Origin: Liolophura sinensis | Lineage: Eukaryota; Mollusca; Polyplacophora; Chitonida; Chitonidae | Assembly: GCF_032854445.1 (NCBI RefSeq) | Contig: NC_088301.1 | Coordinates: 48,045,116-48,109,115 of the forward strand | Length of the DNA: 64,000 nt | Direction: 5' to 3' | Shown: positions 1 through 12,856 of the stretch, piece after piece | How positions within the stretch are numbered: position 1 is the first letter of the stretch | How the letters are laid out: every line of letters begins with the position of its first letter | Notes under the pieces: generated by a model | Databases searched by the model: none | What the model was told of the DNA's origin: nothing | Seen by the model: only the letters and a program-made list of their open reading frames with translations | Made by a program: the position numbers and the translations under genes

Positions 1-290
1 ATGTACATGTATGTTCAAATTTACAATGATTGTGTCAAATGTGAAATTATTTTAGAATATGCGAGTTTAGCCAAACATCAGTAGTCGAGGTGAAAGCGAT
101 CTTCTTCCTTGAACGTCTGCTGGATCATTTATTTCTTTTTTATTACTGTCTGGCAACGGATCATGGTTGATAACCAATTTCTCGGATGTTTGTCATCTGA
201 TTCCAAATTGCCTTATATACTCCGTTGATTGATTTCTCTCTATCTATATGCTTGAAAACGTTGTGAATTTGACTCCCTTGTGTTCTTCAG
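1..290 (+). other. Intron sequence upstream of the first visible ITIH exon
   Basis: AT-rich sequence ending in a polypyrimidine tract and AG at 289-290, directly before the first recognisable ITIH exon. No coding similarity is visible. It is read as intron of a gene whose 5' exons lie left of the window. Confidence 0.6.
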
Positions 291-3200
291 TATGGATTTG
301 TTACTCCACTTACATCAATGGTGGTGACACAACCAGACGAGGAAGAATTGGCTGACGATTCCGATTCCGATTTTGACGACTATGATGACGACGGTTCGTA
401 TCGCATGTGATTCGACATGGATAATCAAAATTTTTATTTAAACATATTTCTATCTGCTAATTCAATAGTCTTTCTTCTCTGTCTAGTTAGCACTGGTTTG
501 CTCGTGTGTTGCAAGAACTAGTAACCAGATAGTTGCGAAATTATACCTTGTGCAAACCTTGGTTGACACTTACACACAAACGAGTTATAATGTGAATGTA
601 TTTGCGGATAAAATCTATTTACTTATTTCAAGGTATTATTGTTTTCGGATATTTGAAAGACTATATACCTAAAAATTTTTCGAAACCTCTCCCCGTTTCA
701 AACTATCGACATCAAGAGTCAGACACCTAACCACCAGCAGCACGCAGTCATGTCAAACGTCAGACCGCTTGACCAACAGACCACCCAGGTCCCAGAATAA
801 CGAAGCTAACTTATACTTATGAATAGTTGCTCTTTAAATGTGAATTATAGCTCATTTCAGTTTCATATTTCAAATGTCACGTGACCGAACACCGTAATAG
901 CTAAGAAGTTGACAATTGGTCAGTAGATAGATCAGCAACAGATCTTACTTTTTAATGTAGAAAAAAACAAACTTGGAATTTTTAATAGCCAACATATGAA
1001 GCAGCTTTTGACGTTTTGTGTTGTTGTGCTGTAGCCGACCAAGGGAATTAGCCTAACAGGAGGTAAAGTCTAAAACTGCTTAAACGATTAAACAGCTCAC
1101 TGTCTAATACTGCTTGATGTGTGGATTACAAATTTTTGTAATTGGTTTTCAGTTTTGAGCAGTTTTCTTATGCTTAAAAGTGGTCTTGTTTATATTGACA
1201 GATTACAGTTACTCGAACAGAGGTGGTCGTGGTGGTCGTGGTGGTGGTGGAGGAGGGGGAGGGGGAGGGGGAGGGGGATCTTCAGGTAAGTCATCTCTCA
1301 GTTCTGTTCACTGGTCTAAAAACTGTGTACCATTACTGACAAACGGCATGTGGACTGCGGAAGGCACTCCATAAATGTTTGTTGTGTGGATCACTCCATG
1401 CCGTTTGAACGCTTTGGGTTATCTGTTATGTAATTGTTTACAATTTCAGAAACAAAAGTGTGTGTGGGGTGGGGGGTGGAGAGTCAACTATCAGAGCACA
1501 TTAACCTCGTTCATACCGAATGGTACTTGTAGCTGCCTCTGTTGGCACCCAACATTGAGAGGTGAGACCAAGGAAACAGGGCTGGTTGGCCCGGTATCAG
1601 TGAGTGACTGGGTGGGGTGTCATGTCTAGTGTCTTCGGCATGACACTTTAGTGGAGGGAGCATTTTTGCGGCACGGACTCGCCCTGCCACAAGAAGACAG
1701 GGTATATGTACACAAGCCGAATGACTCCTCGTTATCACCTGACTGAAAAATTGTTAAGAACCGGAGTATCTGGTGCAAACCACTGATCTTTGTCAAGCTA
1801 CTGATGACGACCGTCAACGGTCATGCGAGCGTCGTCGACCTCTTATTGTCACAACTGGCTTGTATAAACAGTGAATTGGAGAATATATGCCAATGTATAA
1901 TTCCTGGACTGAATCTGTACCTCGCGTGTCCTTGTAATGGAAAGACAATCGCCTTTAAGCACTCGGCCACGATCCGCCTCCATGCGTTAGTTCATTCATA
2001 ACGACCACCTGGAGAACGTGAGTCAATGGTCTTGCAGTTTGGATAGGGTTTTTAAATTATAGGTATTCGTGTTCTGCTTACATAACTGCATTAATATTTT
2101 AATATTTTAGCCTACTAATTTTCAGACTACCCGGTTGGTATTTAATCATTTTATTAGAAAAAACACGTTACTGTCTTTTTTTATTCTTTCAGGTTGTTGA
2201 ACGGCTTACAATTGTTTGTCGCTTTCCTCAAACTGACACTTTGTACATTGTACGCCTCCTGTGTGGGCAACATTTCTCCGGAGTGAAAGAATGTGATCTC
2301 ATCTTTCTAGTCATCTTTGTGGGCGCCTTTGAACGGAATCGGTCTTTCTTTTTTGTGTAAACACACACACAAATGTGTTCTCTTCGGTGGCTTTTACCAT
2401 GCTTTGATGGCATTGATGGAGTTTCTGTACAGTTAAATATTTAAAGATATTTTAAATTTTTTTTCAATTTTTAACTGATTTTTGTTTTTTAGCTGGATAT
2501 GTAAACATTTATTTCCTGTTTCCTGTGAGTTTAGATGTTATCATTCTTTGGTCGAAAATCATAACTGTTTTCTAGTTCCAACCTGACGGAAGTAATGCCC
2601 ATGAAATGGCGTGACACCCTAATCATGCAATCATTTATTTGTATGTGTTTCATATTTAATAATTGATTTTACTGCAGTTTTTACATGTCTAACCTATTGA
2701 TGCAGAGATACAACCAGTAGGAATTAGATTCGAAAACTTACCCCGACCTCTCGCGGAGTCATGGGTCCTAAGTGTTGATCTGTAAAGCTCTGAGTGCTTC
2801 GCCGCTTACATCGGGGGTGTTAGATTTACACTACAAGGGCATGGTTAGGTGCTATTGACCGTGACGGTTTAACGTCTACCTGCGCACCCAATGGGACGTG
2901 GTTTGTGCTTCGCCAGTGCATGGAACTTTCGGCTGGACCATCCTTGGCGGCCGTCATTGCGCGTAAAGCATGTAATTCGGGTGGAGAATGCTGTTAATAG
3001 TGTCGTCTAATTGCTACCAACAGAAAGCATAATTATTATTGAACAAGCTGTTTTAGTGAAAGTGAAAAGTTTTGGTGAATTCGGTCAATTTGTATTTAGG
3101 CAGGAGACCGGTAAAGACTGGTGGTGTGGGCGACCTGGCAATCTTTACTCTCCTGCCTTCCCGTTTGTTGTCATGTATATGATGCAGTGCCTATATCCAT

Positions 3201-3629
3201 GTATATGACGCATCTGACGTGCAGAAGCCATTCAGTTATCTGTGCCTATAACCACCGGCATCTAACCATGCATGCCGCTGTAGAGGTAACTTTAAATAAG
3301 CCATGTTTACACTTTATGTAGGCCTCAAATATTTTTATAACACTCCCTCTTCATGTTCTGATAGGTGACAGTGACCCTCATTTCATCGTCCGTGTCAAAG
3401 GCGTGAAACAGGCTCTTTGTTTTGATGTCAAGGGACAAGATGGAGATATATATCAGCTTGTTGCTGACCAAAAGAAAGGTAAATACTAGTGTCGGAAACA
3501 CGTCTTATGTATGGTCTTTAAATTGAGCATATCGATTATTTCATTGTTAATTAGACAGAAAATGTAGGTTTTAAGTTTTTACTAACGCAGCCTGTTTTTG
3601 AATGTTTATAACCAAAAAGAAGCTAGGTG

Positions 3630-3696
<67 letters not shown>

Positions 3697-6464
3697 TACA
3701 TAATTGTTATATTTTAATTGAAACATGTAGATAGTTATATTGTACCTACTTGTCTGTCAAGGAGCTGTGCATGTTAAGGCTAGAACATCAGCAGGTGTAT
3801 GACAGACGGCAGATTATTTCCCACAATTCATCAGTATCTTATTGTTATTTATTTTTAGTAACATCATTAAAGACACATTGCATGGACGGAGTATAGACAT
3901 GAGGACTATCATAGAACTATTTGGCATAATTCTAATATGTACTTCTGAGTGATAACAGTTTACATGTCATTTTCAGGTGTGTTTATAAACGGAAAGGTGT
4001 TCGGTACAACTGTCAAAGTCGGCGGTGAAGACAAGTTCAGGACGTATTTTGGTCACATTATGCTCATCCACAAACCCGAACGTTTGATTATCACACCGAC
4101 GAAGATAAGGCTGGGCAAAAAGAGCTTCAAATGGACAGAAAACTCTTATTTCGAGGAGGGAGACATCCGACTTACGGTGTTTTCGCGAGATAACATCACA
4201 GTGGACGTGGGTACAGGAATCACAGTCTCCATCGTCAAGCATAAATTCAAAATAATGAAGATAAAGTTCCTTGGAATTTATATCACCAACAGCACAGGCT
4301 TTTCCCCGGATGTGAGCGGAATTATGGGTAGGTTCTTTTGGTTCAAAAATGTCTACTATAGATTACAAAGAAATATAATCATTTTGGGTCGCCTGTGAAT
4401 TTTGTTTCCGTTTTGCAATTAACCTGGTTGTTGTACTTTAAACACTGTGAAAATTATATAGCATTGATGGAAAAGAAGATACTTTAATTATAAGTTGACA
4501 CTTATTATGATAATAACTGAAAGTCATACAATACCCATTTTAAAGAACAGTGTATATATTTCATTATAACTGAACGCATCTGTTCTGCACATACAACTAA
4601 ATAATTCAGTGTTAACGTTAAACGAATTTCGACTGGATTTCAATGTTTATAGATGCTTTTTTTATAAACATAACACCAGCATCCACTTTTAGTATAAGCT
4701 AGTAATTAATTAACTCTGAAACGAAAGTGACACACGTAGTGCAACAGCAACATAATACTGTACTGTCAGCACACATATACTGTCTGATAATGGAGTGCTA
4801 CTTTTTTGTGTTGTAGCTCTTTGCCAAAATGTGTATGCATCGGTCATATAAAAGACTTGTTCTCAACACCTACGTCATTCATACGCTGTATTTTGGGTAC
4901 GGGTAGTGTTGTTTACATATAGGCCTAAACATCCACGCGGCATTTAGCCCTATTATTTGTTGGGTAGTGTTTGATGTATATACATAGGTTCGAAACACTG
5001 GACCAGACAGCATTTAACTTGCTAACTGTTTGCATTCATATTGTAAATCTTTTGGTGTATGGTACGGCATTTTATGCTAGGTTGTATTTCATTAGTGGAG
5101 GAAGCCTAGCCTGAGTTTTAGGCGTCAGTTTCAGTTGTCCACGTTCACATGCCCGTTCTCAGAGTGTTTGAAAATTGTGCATTAGTTGTGCACACCCACC
5201 AATTGGAAATATCGCTTCCACTGCGCCTTATCATTTTATACTTGTTCATCTGATTATAAGTTACGCGTAGGCCTACCCGATAAGCATCAAACGGACTGTG
5301 GACAAACTCATACTGTAAATATAAAATATCTCAGTAAAGTGACTAACCCTTTCTCACACTGATTGAGAAATAAAAAACAATAATGCAACCTCGACAAAAT
5401 TCCATTATTTTATGGAGACAATATCCAAGTTTAACAGGTTTAATGCTTGCTCCGTTATTTATCAGCATGCTCAATATAATAAAAAATATATATACATGGT
5501 CCTGCACAGAAATGTTTAGCCATTATTGGTACATGTTTGCAATACAGGAGAGTCTAAAACATGTATACTTGAAGCCAGGCTCAGCTTGATGCCCGTTTTC
5601 ACCACATAAAACAAATGCATATTGTAGTAATAATAAGCCCTATAGGACATAAGTGAAATGTTTTTGAGCAGGGTGTAAATTATAGATCAAAGTAAGTTTA
5701 CGTACTGCTGTAATCAACGTAAAGGAGGTATGACCTGACCATCCGGGTCTGTGTACGACATTATTGAAGTTGGATAATTCCTACACGACCAACAGATACC
5801 ATGCGCATTGGTGGAGTTGTACCGTATTTCGTTGAAAGAGCATTTGTTCTTTCGAACTGCTTCTGTAGCGGCTTTTAGGCCTAAGCTTGTTAGGTGCCTG
5901 GCGAACAAAAGTCGTTTACTCAGCGTAGTGCTTTCCTCCACCTTTAGATTAAAAAGACTTGTGTAAAACATTTTGAGTACCATACGGCATGAAGGACCAT
6001 TTCGAGAAATGTTCGGCGATAAATGAAATCTTAAGCAGAATTGCCCTTTAAACAAATCATATATAGTGTTAATGATCCGTCCAATGTTTGATGTATACTT
6101 ATTTTTGTGCTGTTTATTCACTTTCATGATTACAATTGACTTAATTAAACTTATTAATATGAATCTATATTTTGCAGGTGAATTCCAGAATAAGAACGTC
6201 ACAGTGGATTCATTGTATGATATGGATGGTTTGCCAAGAGCAAAGCTAAGTGTCCATCGAGAAACTGAAAGTGTTCAGCTTGATGTGAAATTGGGAACTC
6301 GTTTAAACCTGGCCGAAAACTACGTGGTGCCATGTTGGAAAATTAGACGAGGAGGCAAGGACTTGCTTGATTTTAAAGCTCCGAGAGATTACTTGCTAAA
6401 GACACTAAGAAGCACAAGGGTATTAAGACTGTCTCGTAAGCGTAATGCCAAAACTATGCTATGA
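291..6464 (+). CDS. ITIH: Inter-alpha-trypsin inhibitor heavy chain-like protein, C-terminal part (5' partial)
   Basis: Five exons: 291-393, 1202-1285, 3365-3478, 3977-4327 and 6178-6464 (TGA). All four introns are phase 1 with GT/AG ends, and the exons join into 312 residues plus stop. The first exon holds the segment YGFVTPLTSMVV, which in the ITIH family ends the region after the von Willebrand A domain. An acidic stretch and a poly-glycine exon follow. Then comes SDPHFIV, matching the DPHFI motif at which ITIH heavy chains are cleaved and the aspartate becomes ester-linked to chondroitin sulfate. Exons 4-5 match the ITIH C-terminal domain, with GVFINGKVFG near its start. Heavy chains are secreted and can stabilise hyaluronan matrix; the role here is inferred from the family. 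The VIT and vWA domains must lie upstream, outside the window. Confidence 0.85.
700..800 (-). repeat. Possible tRNA-derived SINE fragment
   Basis: On the - strand this intronic stretch reads through tRNA-like box A segments (TCAAGCGGTCTGA, TGGTTAGGTGTCTGA) and a weak box B (GATAGTTTGAAACG). No full cloverleaf is evident and no target duplication was seen, so it is at best a SINE remnant. Confidence 0.25.
1202..1285 (+). other. Glycine-rich coding exon with G-tract repeat
   Basis: This exon of the ITIH-like gene encodes a short Tyr/Ser/Asn lead, two GGR units and thirteen consecutive glycines, built from GGT, GGA and GGG codons. The DNA is a simple G-rich repeat on the coding strand, likely length-variable and able to form a G-quadruplex. 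In the protein it is a flexible linker just before the DPHFI processing motif. Confidence 0.75.
1560..1765 (+). repeat. SINE-like repeat B, degenerate copy
   Basis: The 3' end (ACTGAAAAATTGTTAAG) matches the tail of the better preserved copy at 21521-21854 (ACTGAAAAATTGTTGAGTAC), and both carry a similar G-rich body. It lies in an intron of the ITIH-like gene. No clear target-site duplication was found. Confidence 0.5.
3630..3693. repeat. (TA)n microsatellite
   Basis: About 60 bp of alternating TA in an ITIH intron. Confidence 0.95.
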
Positions 6465-7499
6465 ACAGTTATTCAGCGTTTATGCATGTGTGAGCTGCGT
6501 TGCCATGTTCAGTATAGGTAGTTAGTGATTTAAGGAGATGTCACACTAAAGAAAGGAAAGAATATATATTGTTCCATAAATAGTCACCAGAGGTCAATAT
6601 TTTCCACTTTGTGGCACTTGTCGCTGTGCCTTTCTCAGCCCAAGCCTGTCTTCATGTGACCACTTCTTGTTTGGTATACATTGTTCCACTCATGCCCTTG
6701 TACTGTTTGTGGCGCACATCATTCAGTTTAATGGAGACGCCAATAACTTCAATCAACCAACCGATTAGCCCAAGCGTGGTTGTGTTCTATTTAGTGCGTC
6801 CATGTTGCGCCCAAGACTTTTCTTGTAAATCCATAGATTGCACTGTATATCATGGAAGTATCAAAAAAGCCGCAAAGAACGGGGATGTCTAGCAGCATTT
6901 GAGGTATAAACGCTTGAAAACGATTGACCAGCTTCACAACCGATAAACGGTTATTCTTGTCGTCATTTGTCTAGCTGCTCAGATATTGTCTTGGACGGTG
7001 GGAATAGCGTGTGAAAATGGTTGATTTCCAGCATATAAACGTTATCGGTCATAGACTGTATGATATAGTGAATGTGAATCTTAGGGAGTCCTGTCACTAC
7101 AAGGTGATCATATTAAAGGACACGAAAGGACATGTATTACAAAAATGCTCATTTAATCTTTCTCAAGGAAAGTCTTCATTCGTATATACGGGAGGAGAGG
7201 TCAGGGATAAATTGCATGTTAGTATGTTATTGTTGTTCAATAAAATTCTGCAATTTGGATACATATTTTCTGTCATGTTATAATTACTTCACCACAATAT
7301 CACGCGAAGCGGTGTTTCCGCAAATCTTAGACACATATCCGAAATGAGAGAAACGCTTTATAATTACACTGGACAACATTGTTTAAGCACTCCCAGATCT
7401 CTTTCTAAATAACCACTGGACAGCTCACGTATACAATTTGGGGAAGATGCCCTTTACACCACGGCCATATTTACTGGCTCATCTCCTTAGTCCGGTCAT
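6465..7499. other. Intergenic, no gene seen
   Basis: 3' flank of the ITIH-like gene. Open frames here are short and show no protein family or splice-consistent structure. Confidence 0.5.
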
Positions 7500-8005
7500 G
7501 TTTCGAATACTGCAACCTCGTCTTTGACACATTTGTACAGGATGTTCTCTTTAGCCAGGTCGAGAGCCGAGAACTGCAACCCCCTGCTGTGACAGTTTTG
7601 TGCAGAATGCCCTCTTTAGAACTGTCAAGTTTCAAATAATACATCTCCGACAGTGTCAGTTTTGTACAAGATGTTCTCCTTAGACCGGTTAAAATCCGAA
7701 TACTGCTACCCCTTCCGTGACACTTTTGTACATGATGTTCTCTTCAGCACTGTCAAATTTCAAATAATACATCTCCGACCGTGTCAGTTTTGTACAAGAT
7801 GTTCTCCTTAGACCGGTTAAAATCCGAATACTGCTACCCCTTCCGTGACAGTTTTGTACAAGATGTCTCCTTAGCCCGGTTAAAATCCGAATACTGCTAC
7901 CCCTTCCGTGACAGTTTTGTACAGGATATTCTCCTTAGCCTGGTTAAAATCCGAATACTGCTACCCCTTCCGTGACAGTTTTGGACAGGATATTCTCTTC
8001 AGCCA
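7500..8005 (+). repeat. Minisatellite, ~64-65 bp unit
   Basis: Tandem copies of a unit with the core TTTTGTACAAGATGTTCTCC, followed by AAAATCCGAATACTGCTACC and a CCTTCCGTGA end. Copies around 7680-8000 are clean; copies before about 7660 are diverged. Confidence 0.85.
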
Positions 8006-9080
8006 AGAGCTGAATGCTGCAACGATGACTGTGACAAAGTTACACAGTCCAACCTATTTCGTTCTTATTATTTTAGTCCCACAGTACCTACAGACAGGTT
8101 ATAAAGAAAACAATAATAACAATAACCTGGACAATGAAAATACCCAGTATTTCCAAGTGTACATAGTAAAGATTCCCCGTAACTTGGATATTAAATATCA
8201 GGGGCCGCTTGCACAGAGGAATCGTGAGCGTAAGATTGTTGTAAATCACTAAGATCTCGATCGCAGGCACAGCTTACAGCTGACACCCTCTTGCACGAAA
8301 GGATTGTAAGCTACCATAGTTGGTAAGTTACCGTCATAAATCACAATCGGGTCAACACTGTTGTAAATATTTAGTCGCCCGAAAATTAATGTTAAGCACA
8401 AAAACCTGCCTTAGATAAACTGTTAGTTAGTACTTTTTGACTAGGTTTGCAAAAATGTGCAATGCAATTGTCTTAAAAAGACGTTACGAACATTTTTTCA
8501 CATGCTGCTGTTGCTAGCTGCTGAATCATTATAATGTACAACTCTTTCGAAAATGAAGGCAAGAAAAATTATTGACCTGTGCATTGTCCATTTACCCTGG
8601 CCACTTTTATGTACGAGTCAAATTTAGTTTACGAACGCGATTGTAGGTTCAAAAAAATTACAATTTCCTTCGTGCAAGCGGTTAAAATATTTTTACAATC
8701 AACTGTAATGTCAACTGTAGGATCTACAATCGATTGTAGCTAAAATCGCTTTGTCCAAGAGGGCCCATGTTTATTTCAGAATACTGTGTTCAGAGATAGA
8801 ATATATTACTCACTGGTGCAATGAATCACAACCGATCAGGTAACAGGTTTTCTAAAGAAACAAAATGAAACTAGGAATTTACTATCTCTGCGTTTCGCCC
8901 ATACAAGGTTGAAAAATCCGCCAATGGGATGGTGTGTGGAGCACGTACTGTTTGCATGTACTCGTAAACGAATCTACATACTTATTATACACATTTGAAA
9001 CTGTAGAATGTGTGAAAACTTCACATGGTTTGTTAACATATTTAAATCAAAACTATCCACAAACTGTCAACTTCTGCAAG
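8006..9080. other. Intergenic, no gene seen
   Basis: AT-rich sequence with no convincing exon or repeat family. It may contain the 5' LTR of the Gypsy element near its right end, but LTR borders could not be fixed. Confidence 0.4.
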
Positions 9081-9084
9081 CGGT

Positions 9085-9240
9085 GATTACTTGCCCTCTC
9101 TCAACCTCTGCTACAAGCGGCCATTACTTCGTCTCACCTGCTACAAGCGGCCATTACTTCATCTCTCTCTCAACATCTGCTACAATTAAAGCAGCTATTA
9201 CTTTTTCTATGTCATTTTCTGAAAGAAACGGCCATTACTA
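9085..9240 (+). repeat. Minisatellite (~36 bp unit) left of the Gypsy element
   Basis: Repeated segments containing CAACCTCTGCTACAAGCGGC followed by CATTACTTC and CTCT runs. The same unit is found right of the retrotransposon at 13440-13795. Confidence 0.8.
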
Positions 9241-9441
9241 TCTGTCGATCAACCTGTGCTTCAAATTAGCCCCACAACAGTTTATGTGCACATGTAATGG
9301 CTGCGCCCATGTAGCACGACGCTTGATCAATGTTCACTGTCAATACAAACTTCACCTTGTCTTTTACGTAGTAAGCCTTGCATTACTTTATTACATGTTT
9401 TGGCGACGAGGATGGGATCTGTGCTATAGACTATTCTATCG

Positions 9442-10089
9442 ATGGTTTCGCACGGAAAAATCGAGGACGTTGGACGTTTAGAACATTACTTTATTGCTAA
9501 TGACATTGAAGGTGAACGGAAAAAAACGTTCAGTCCTACTCAATGTTTGTGGAGAAAGGACTTCATAAGGAATTTCGTTGCACTTGAAAAACCTGGCGAT
9601 AAAACGTTTAACGAACTGGTGAAAATCGTCGAGGATCACAACGACTCCCGTCGTTAGCGTGCGTTCAGAGATGCAAATTCGAGTAAGGGCCCGGGTGAGT
9701 CATTTGCTGCGTTTGTGTCCGAATTACGTCGATTTTCTGAACTTTGTGACTTCGGGCGATCTCTAGATGAAATGCTCAGAGATAGGCTGATATGTGGAGT
9801 GAAAGATGACAGAATCCAAGAAGATTACTGTCGGATCGTGGATTAACGTTCCAAAGGGCGTATGAAGTAGCTACAGCTATGGAATTACAGCTAAAAACAC
9901 CACCAACCTCCATCACACAACAATCCACACAACCTGTAAAACCAGCAGCAGTCAGTAAAATTCAGGCCAAACCAAGTGAGACTTCATTTGCAGTATTCTC
10001 TCGCTGTACGGGAAATCACGAGCCATCTACATGTCGTCACATCCATTCAACCTGTGGTTTCTGTAAGGTAGAAGGTAGCGAAGGAAGCT
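9442..10089 (+). pseudogene. gag: Gypsy gag remnant
   Basis: The first segment (VGRLEHYFIANDIEGERKK) and the segment around 9690-9830 (SFAAFVSELRRFSELCDFG, then RDRLICGVKDD) have the look of Gypsy-type Gag capsid regions. An in-frame TAG at 9655-9657 and a frame change near 9830 break it. The end (around 9999-10066) carries CTGNHEPSTCRHIHSTCGFC, a zinc-knuckle-like cysteine cluster. Gag packages element RNA into particles; this copy cannot. Confidence 0.65.
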
Positions 10090-10189
10090 AAATTGGGAAA
10101 CTCCAGAAATCCAAAGTTAAACTCAGGACTTACACAGGGGAGGAAATTCCAGTATTGGGGACAGTTATGGTCTCGGAATAATACAATGG
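10090..10189 (+). repeat. 100-bp internal direct repeat, copy 1
   Basis: Nearly identical to 10713-10812 (both begin AAATTGGGAAACTCCAGAAA and end near GGTCTCGGAATAATACA). Copy 2 lies in the protease frame, while copy 1 follows the gag remnant, so copy 1 is a misplaced duplicate inside the retrotransposon. Confidence 0.9.
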
Positions 10190-10594
10190 CGAAGGAACAA
10201 GCCGGCAGTTTTAACGGCCCTTATTCGCTGAGAGGCAACACACGTCCAGGATAAATTGCTGGATGTTAAAGATGGAGGAGCGATTTATGCCAGCTTTGCC
10301 GTTTTCAGGCTTTACGTGTATGGCGAGAAAAAATCGCAAAATTATGCAGCAGGCAGATAGAAAATGTGTGCAGGCAGAAAGAAAAAAATGTGCTCTTTTC
10401 AGCCTATAGTGTCATTTTTTAAAAGTTTTCTCCTCCTTCTACAAACAACAACGAGGTAATAATTCTGGACAAGGGAAAACAGTCACCCAAAATCGTCCGG
10501 CCATAGCAAAAATAAATGGCGTCGAACACCACAGCAAGCCAGTCCTGCAGAATGAGAGGTCAAATCTGTCGGGGAAGACGAGGACGTCTATGCA

Positions 10595-12856
10595 GTGCTT
10601 AGCATACGGCGTGATGAGCGCAGGAAACATATCAGACATGTTACTGTTCAGTTAGAATTGGACTCTGGAGCATCAGTTACTGTGCTAAATGAAAACACAT
10701 ACAACCAGTTGAAAATTGGGAAACTCCAGAAATCCAAAGTTAAACTCAGGACTTACACAGGGGAGGAAATTCCAGTATTGGGGACAGTTATGGTCTCGGA
10801 ATAATACAGTGGACAATCCGCTAACCTCACAGCAGTTGTCACTAAAGGCAACGGTCCTAACTTGCCAAGACTGGTTAAGTCAAATCAAATTGAATGGAGG
10901 AGACATTTTTGAAATGAATCAAATCTCCAAATCAGTTACAGAAGGAACTGTGTTGGACAAGTATCCTGGCCTATGCAAAGAGGAATTAGGCACCTTTAAG
11001 GGCGTTAAGGTCAAAATAACTGTGAAACAAATTGCTCAGCCTAAATTCTTCAGACCAAAAACATTACAGTATGCATTACGTGAGAAAATTAACCTGGAAT
11101 TGGAGAGACTTCAGTCAGAAGGAACAATAGAATCTGTGCAGTATTCTGAGCGGGAAGCTCCAATAGTACCAGTAGTGAAGAGCGACATATCTATCCGTAT
11201 CTGTACAAACAAACAGTCAGTCAAGTTTCCAAAGTGGACATCTATGCAGTTCCACTTGGTGGTGGACAGAAGTTTACAAAGTTATGCCTGTTTCAAGCCT
11301 ACCAACAGATGTTACTAGACAAAGATTTCAAGGTCTTCACTACCATCAACACTCCTAAGGGGTTATTTCAGTATAATCGATTACCATAATGGGGTGTCTA
11401 GTACAACTGGAATTTTTAAGAGGGCGATGGAAAATCTCCTTCAAGGTATTCCACATGTGTTAGTACGTCTAGATAACATACTAAGAACTGGGAAAGATGA
11501 TTCTGAATACCTGGACATTTTGGATCAGGCTTGTTCACCCCCTCATTAAAGCAGGAATTAATCTGAAAGAGAACAAATGTTTCTTTGTGGTAAATAATGT
11601 TGTCTTCCTTGGACATCGAATCAGTAAAAACGTAAAGTGACATTGGGGTAAACGACAGGAGGATGCTTTCCTCAGGTCAAAAAAATCGTTACAGTCTTCA
11701 AATGTGTCAGTTCACTTCGACTCAAGCAAACTCTTGGTACTGGATTGTGATGCGTCACGATACTGAATTGGGGCAATGCTCTATCACAAAATGGTGGACT
11801 GAACAGAGCAAACCATCGGCTTCATGTCGCTCACACTCTCTACAGCATAAGAAGGATATTCCCAGCTGGAGAACGAGGCCTTAGCCATCCTGTTTGGAGT
11901 AAAAAAACTTTCATCAATTTCTGTATGAGCGACATTTTACCATAATGAGTGACCACAACCCATTACTTGAACTATTAAAAGAAACCGAGGGAATACCAGC
12001 CATGACAGCAGCACGTATGCAGCGCTGGGTATCAACTTTGTCAGCCTACGAATATGAGCTGGTCCACAAATATCGTAAGTCAAATGCAAACGCAGATGCT
12101 TTAATGCGTATGCTATTTCTTGATTCATCAGGCGGTGAAAATGCATCAATCCCAGGAAAGAACATTTTACTCATGGAACATCTGGACACTCATGGACCTG
12201 TAAATCCAAAACACATAAAGTCATGGACTCAGCGAGACCAAGTGTTGTCCAAAGTACTCAAATTTGTTCTCAAGAGCTGGCCAGACAAATGCTAGTAAGC
12301 AGACCTGCAACCGTTTTTTTACACGACAGACGGAACTCAGTGTACACAATGGTAGTCTTCCATGGGGAACACGTGTCATTGTACCTCCACAAGGACGTCA
12401 GCAGGTGATACAGGAACTTTCGGTAACTCATCCACTGATTTCTCGTATGAAAAACCTTGGCAGAAGCTATGTGTGGTGGCCCAAGATGGACAATGAACTT
12501 GAAAACATAGTCCGCAGTTGTGTAGACTGTCAACTACGCCAGCCTACAACACATACTTGGGGGAAATGTTTCTCCTGGCAATAGATTCCTATACAAAGTG
12601 GCTGGAAATCTTTGCAACTAATGGATCGAGTAGTAGTTCTACCAGTGAGAAGCTACAACAGTGCTTTGCTACCCACAGTCTACTGGATCAGATGGTATCG
12701 GATAACGGGACTAGCTTCCCAAGTCAAAATGGAATTAACCACATCTTGATTTCTCCATACCACCCAATATCGAATGGGCAAGTAGAGCGAGCTATTCAGT
12801 TCTTCAAAGGGACTATGGCCAAGACAAAAAGGTGGTTGCATTCAGGAACAAACTGA
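10595..12856 (+). pseudogene. pol: Gypsy pol remnant: protease, RT, RNase H, integrase
   Basis: Protease: LELDSGASVTVLNENTYNQL near 10653-10712 with the catalytic DSG. RT: a fingers region at about 11000-11310, then MENLLQGIPHVLVRLDNILRTG near 11428-11490, where the expected YxDD catalytic box reads RLDN and has lost an aspartate. RNase H end: MSDHNPLLELLKE near 11945. Integrase: zinc-binding region with YVWWPKMDNELENIVRSCVDC near 12470-12530, where the first histidine seems replaced by serine (ELSVTHP). The core keeps AIDSYTKW, VSDNGTSF and NGQVERAIQFF, so the three acidic residues are visible. Many frame changes separate the domains. Confidence 0.75.
10713..10812 (+). repeat. 100-bp internal direct repeat, copy 2
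   Basis: Partner of 10090-10189; lies within the protease region and is followed by the RT region, so it is the copy in its native position. Confidence 0.9.

Noticed and set aside
2690-3010. GC-richer stretch in an ITIH intron, possibly a repeat
   Set aside because: No second copy in the window, no tRNA-like boxes and no coding similarity, so nothing specific can be claimed.
5714-6202. 162-codon - strand frame beside the last ITIH exon
   Set aside because: No family likeness, AT-rich composition, and it partly overlaps the splice acceptor of a well supported exon on the other strand.
9008-9481. 157-codon + strand frame before the Gypsy gag
   Set aside because: It runs through the 36-bp minisatellite and the putative primer-binding region; no protein signal.
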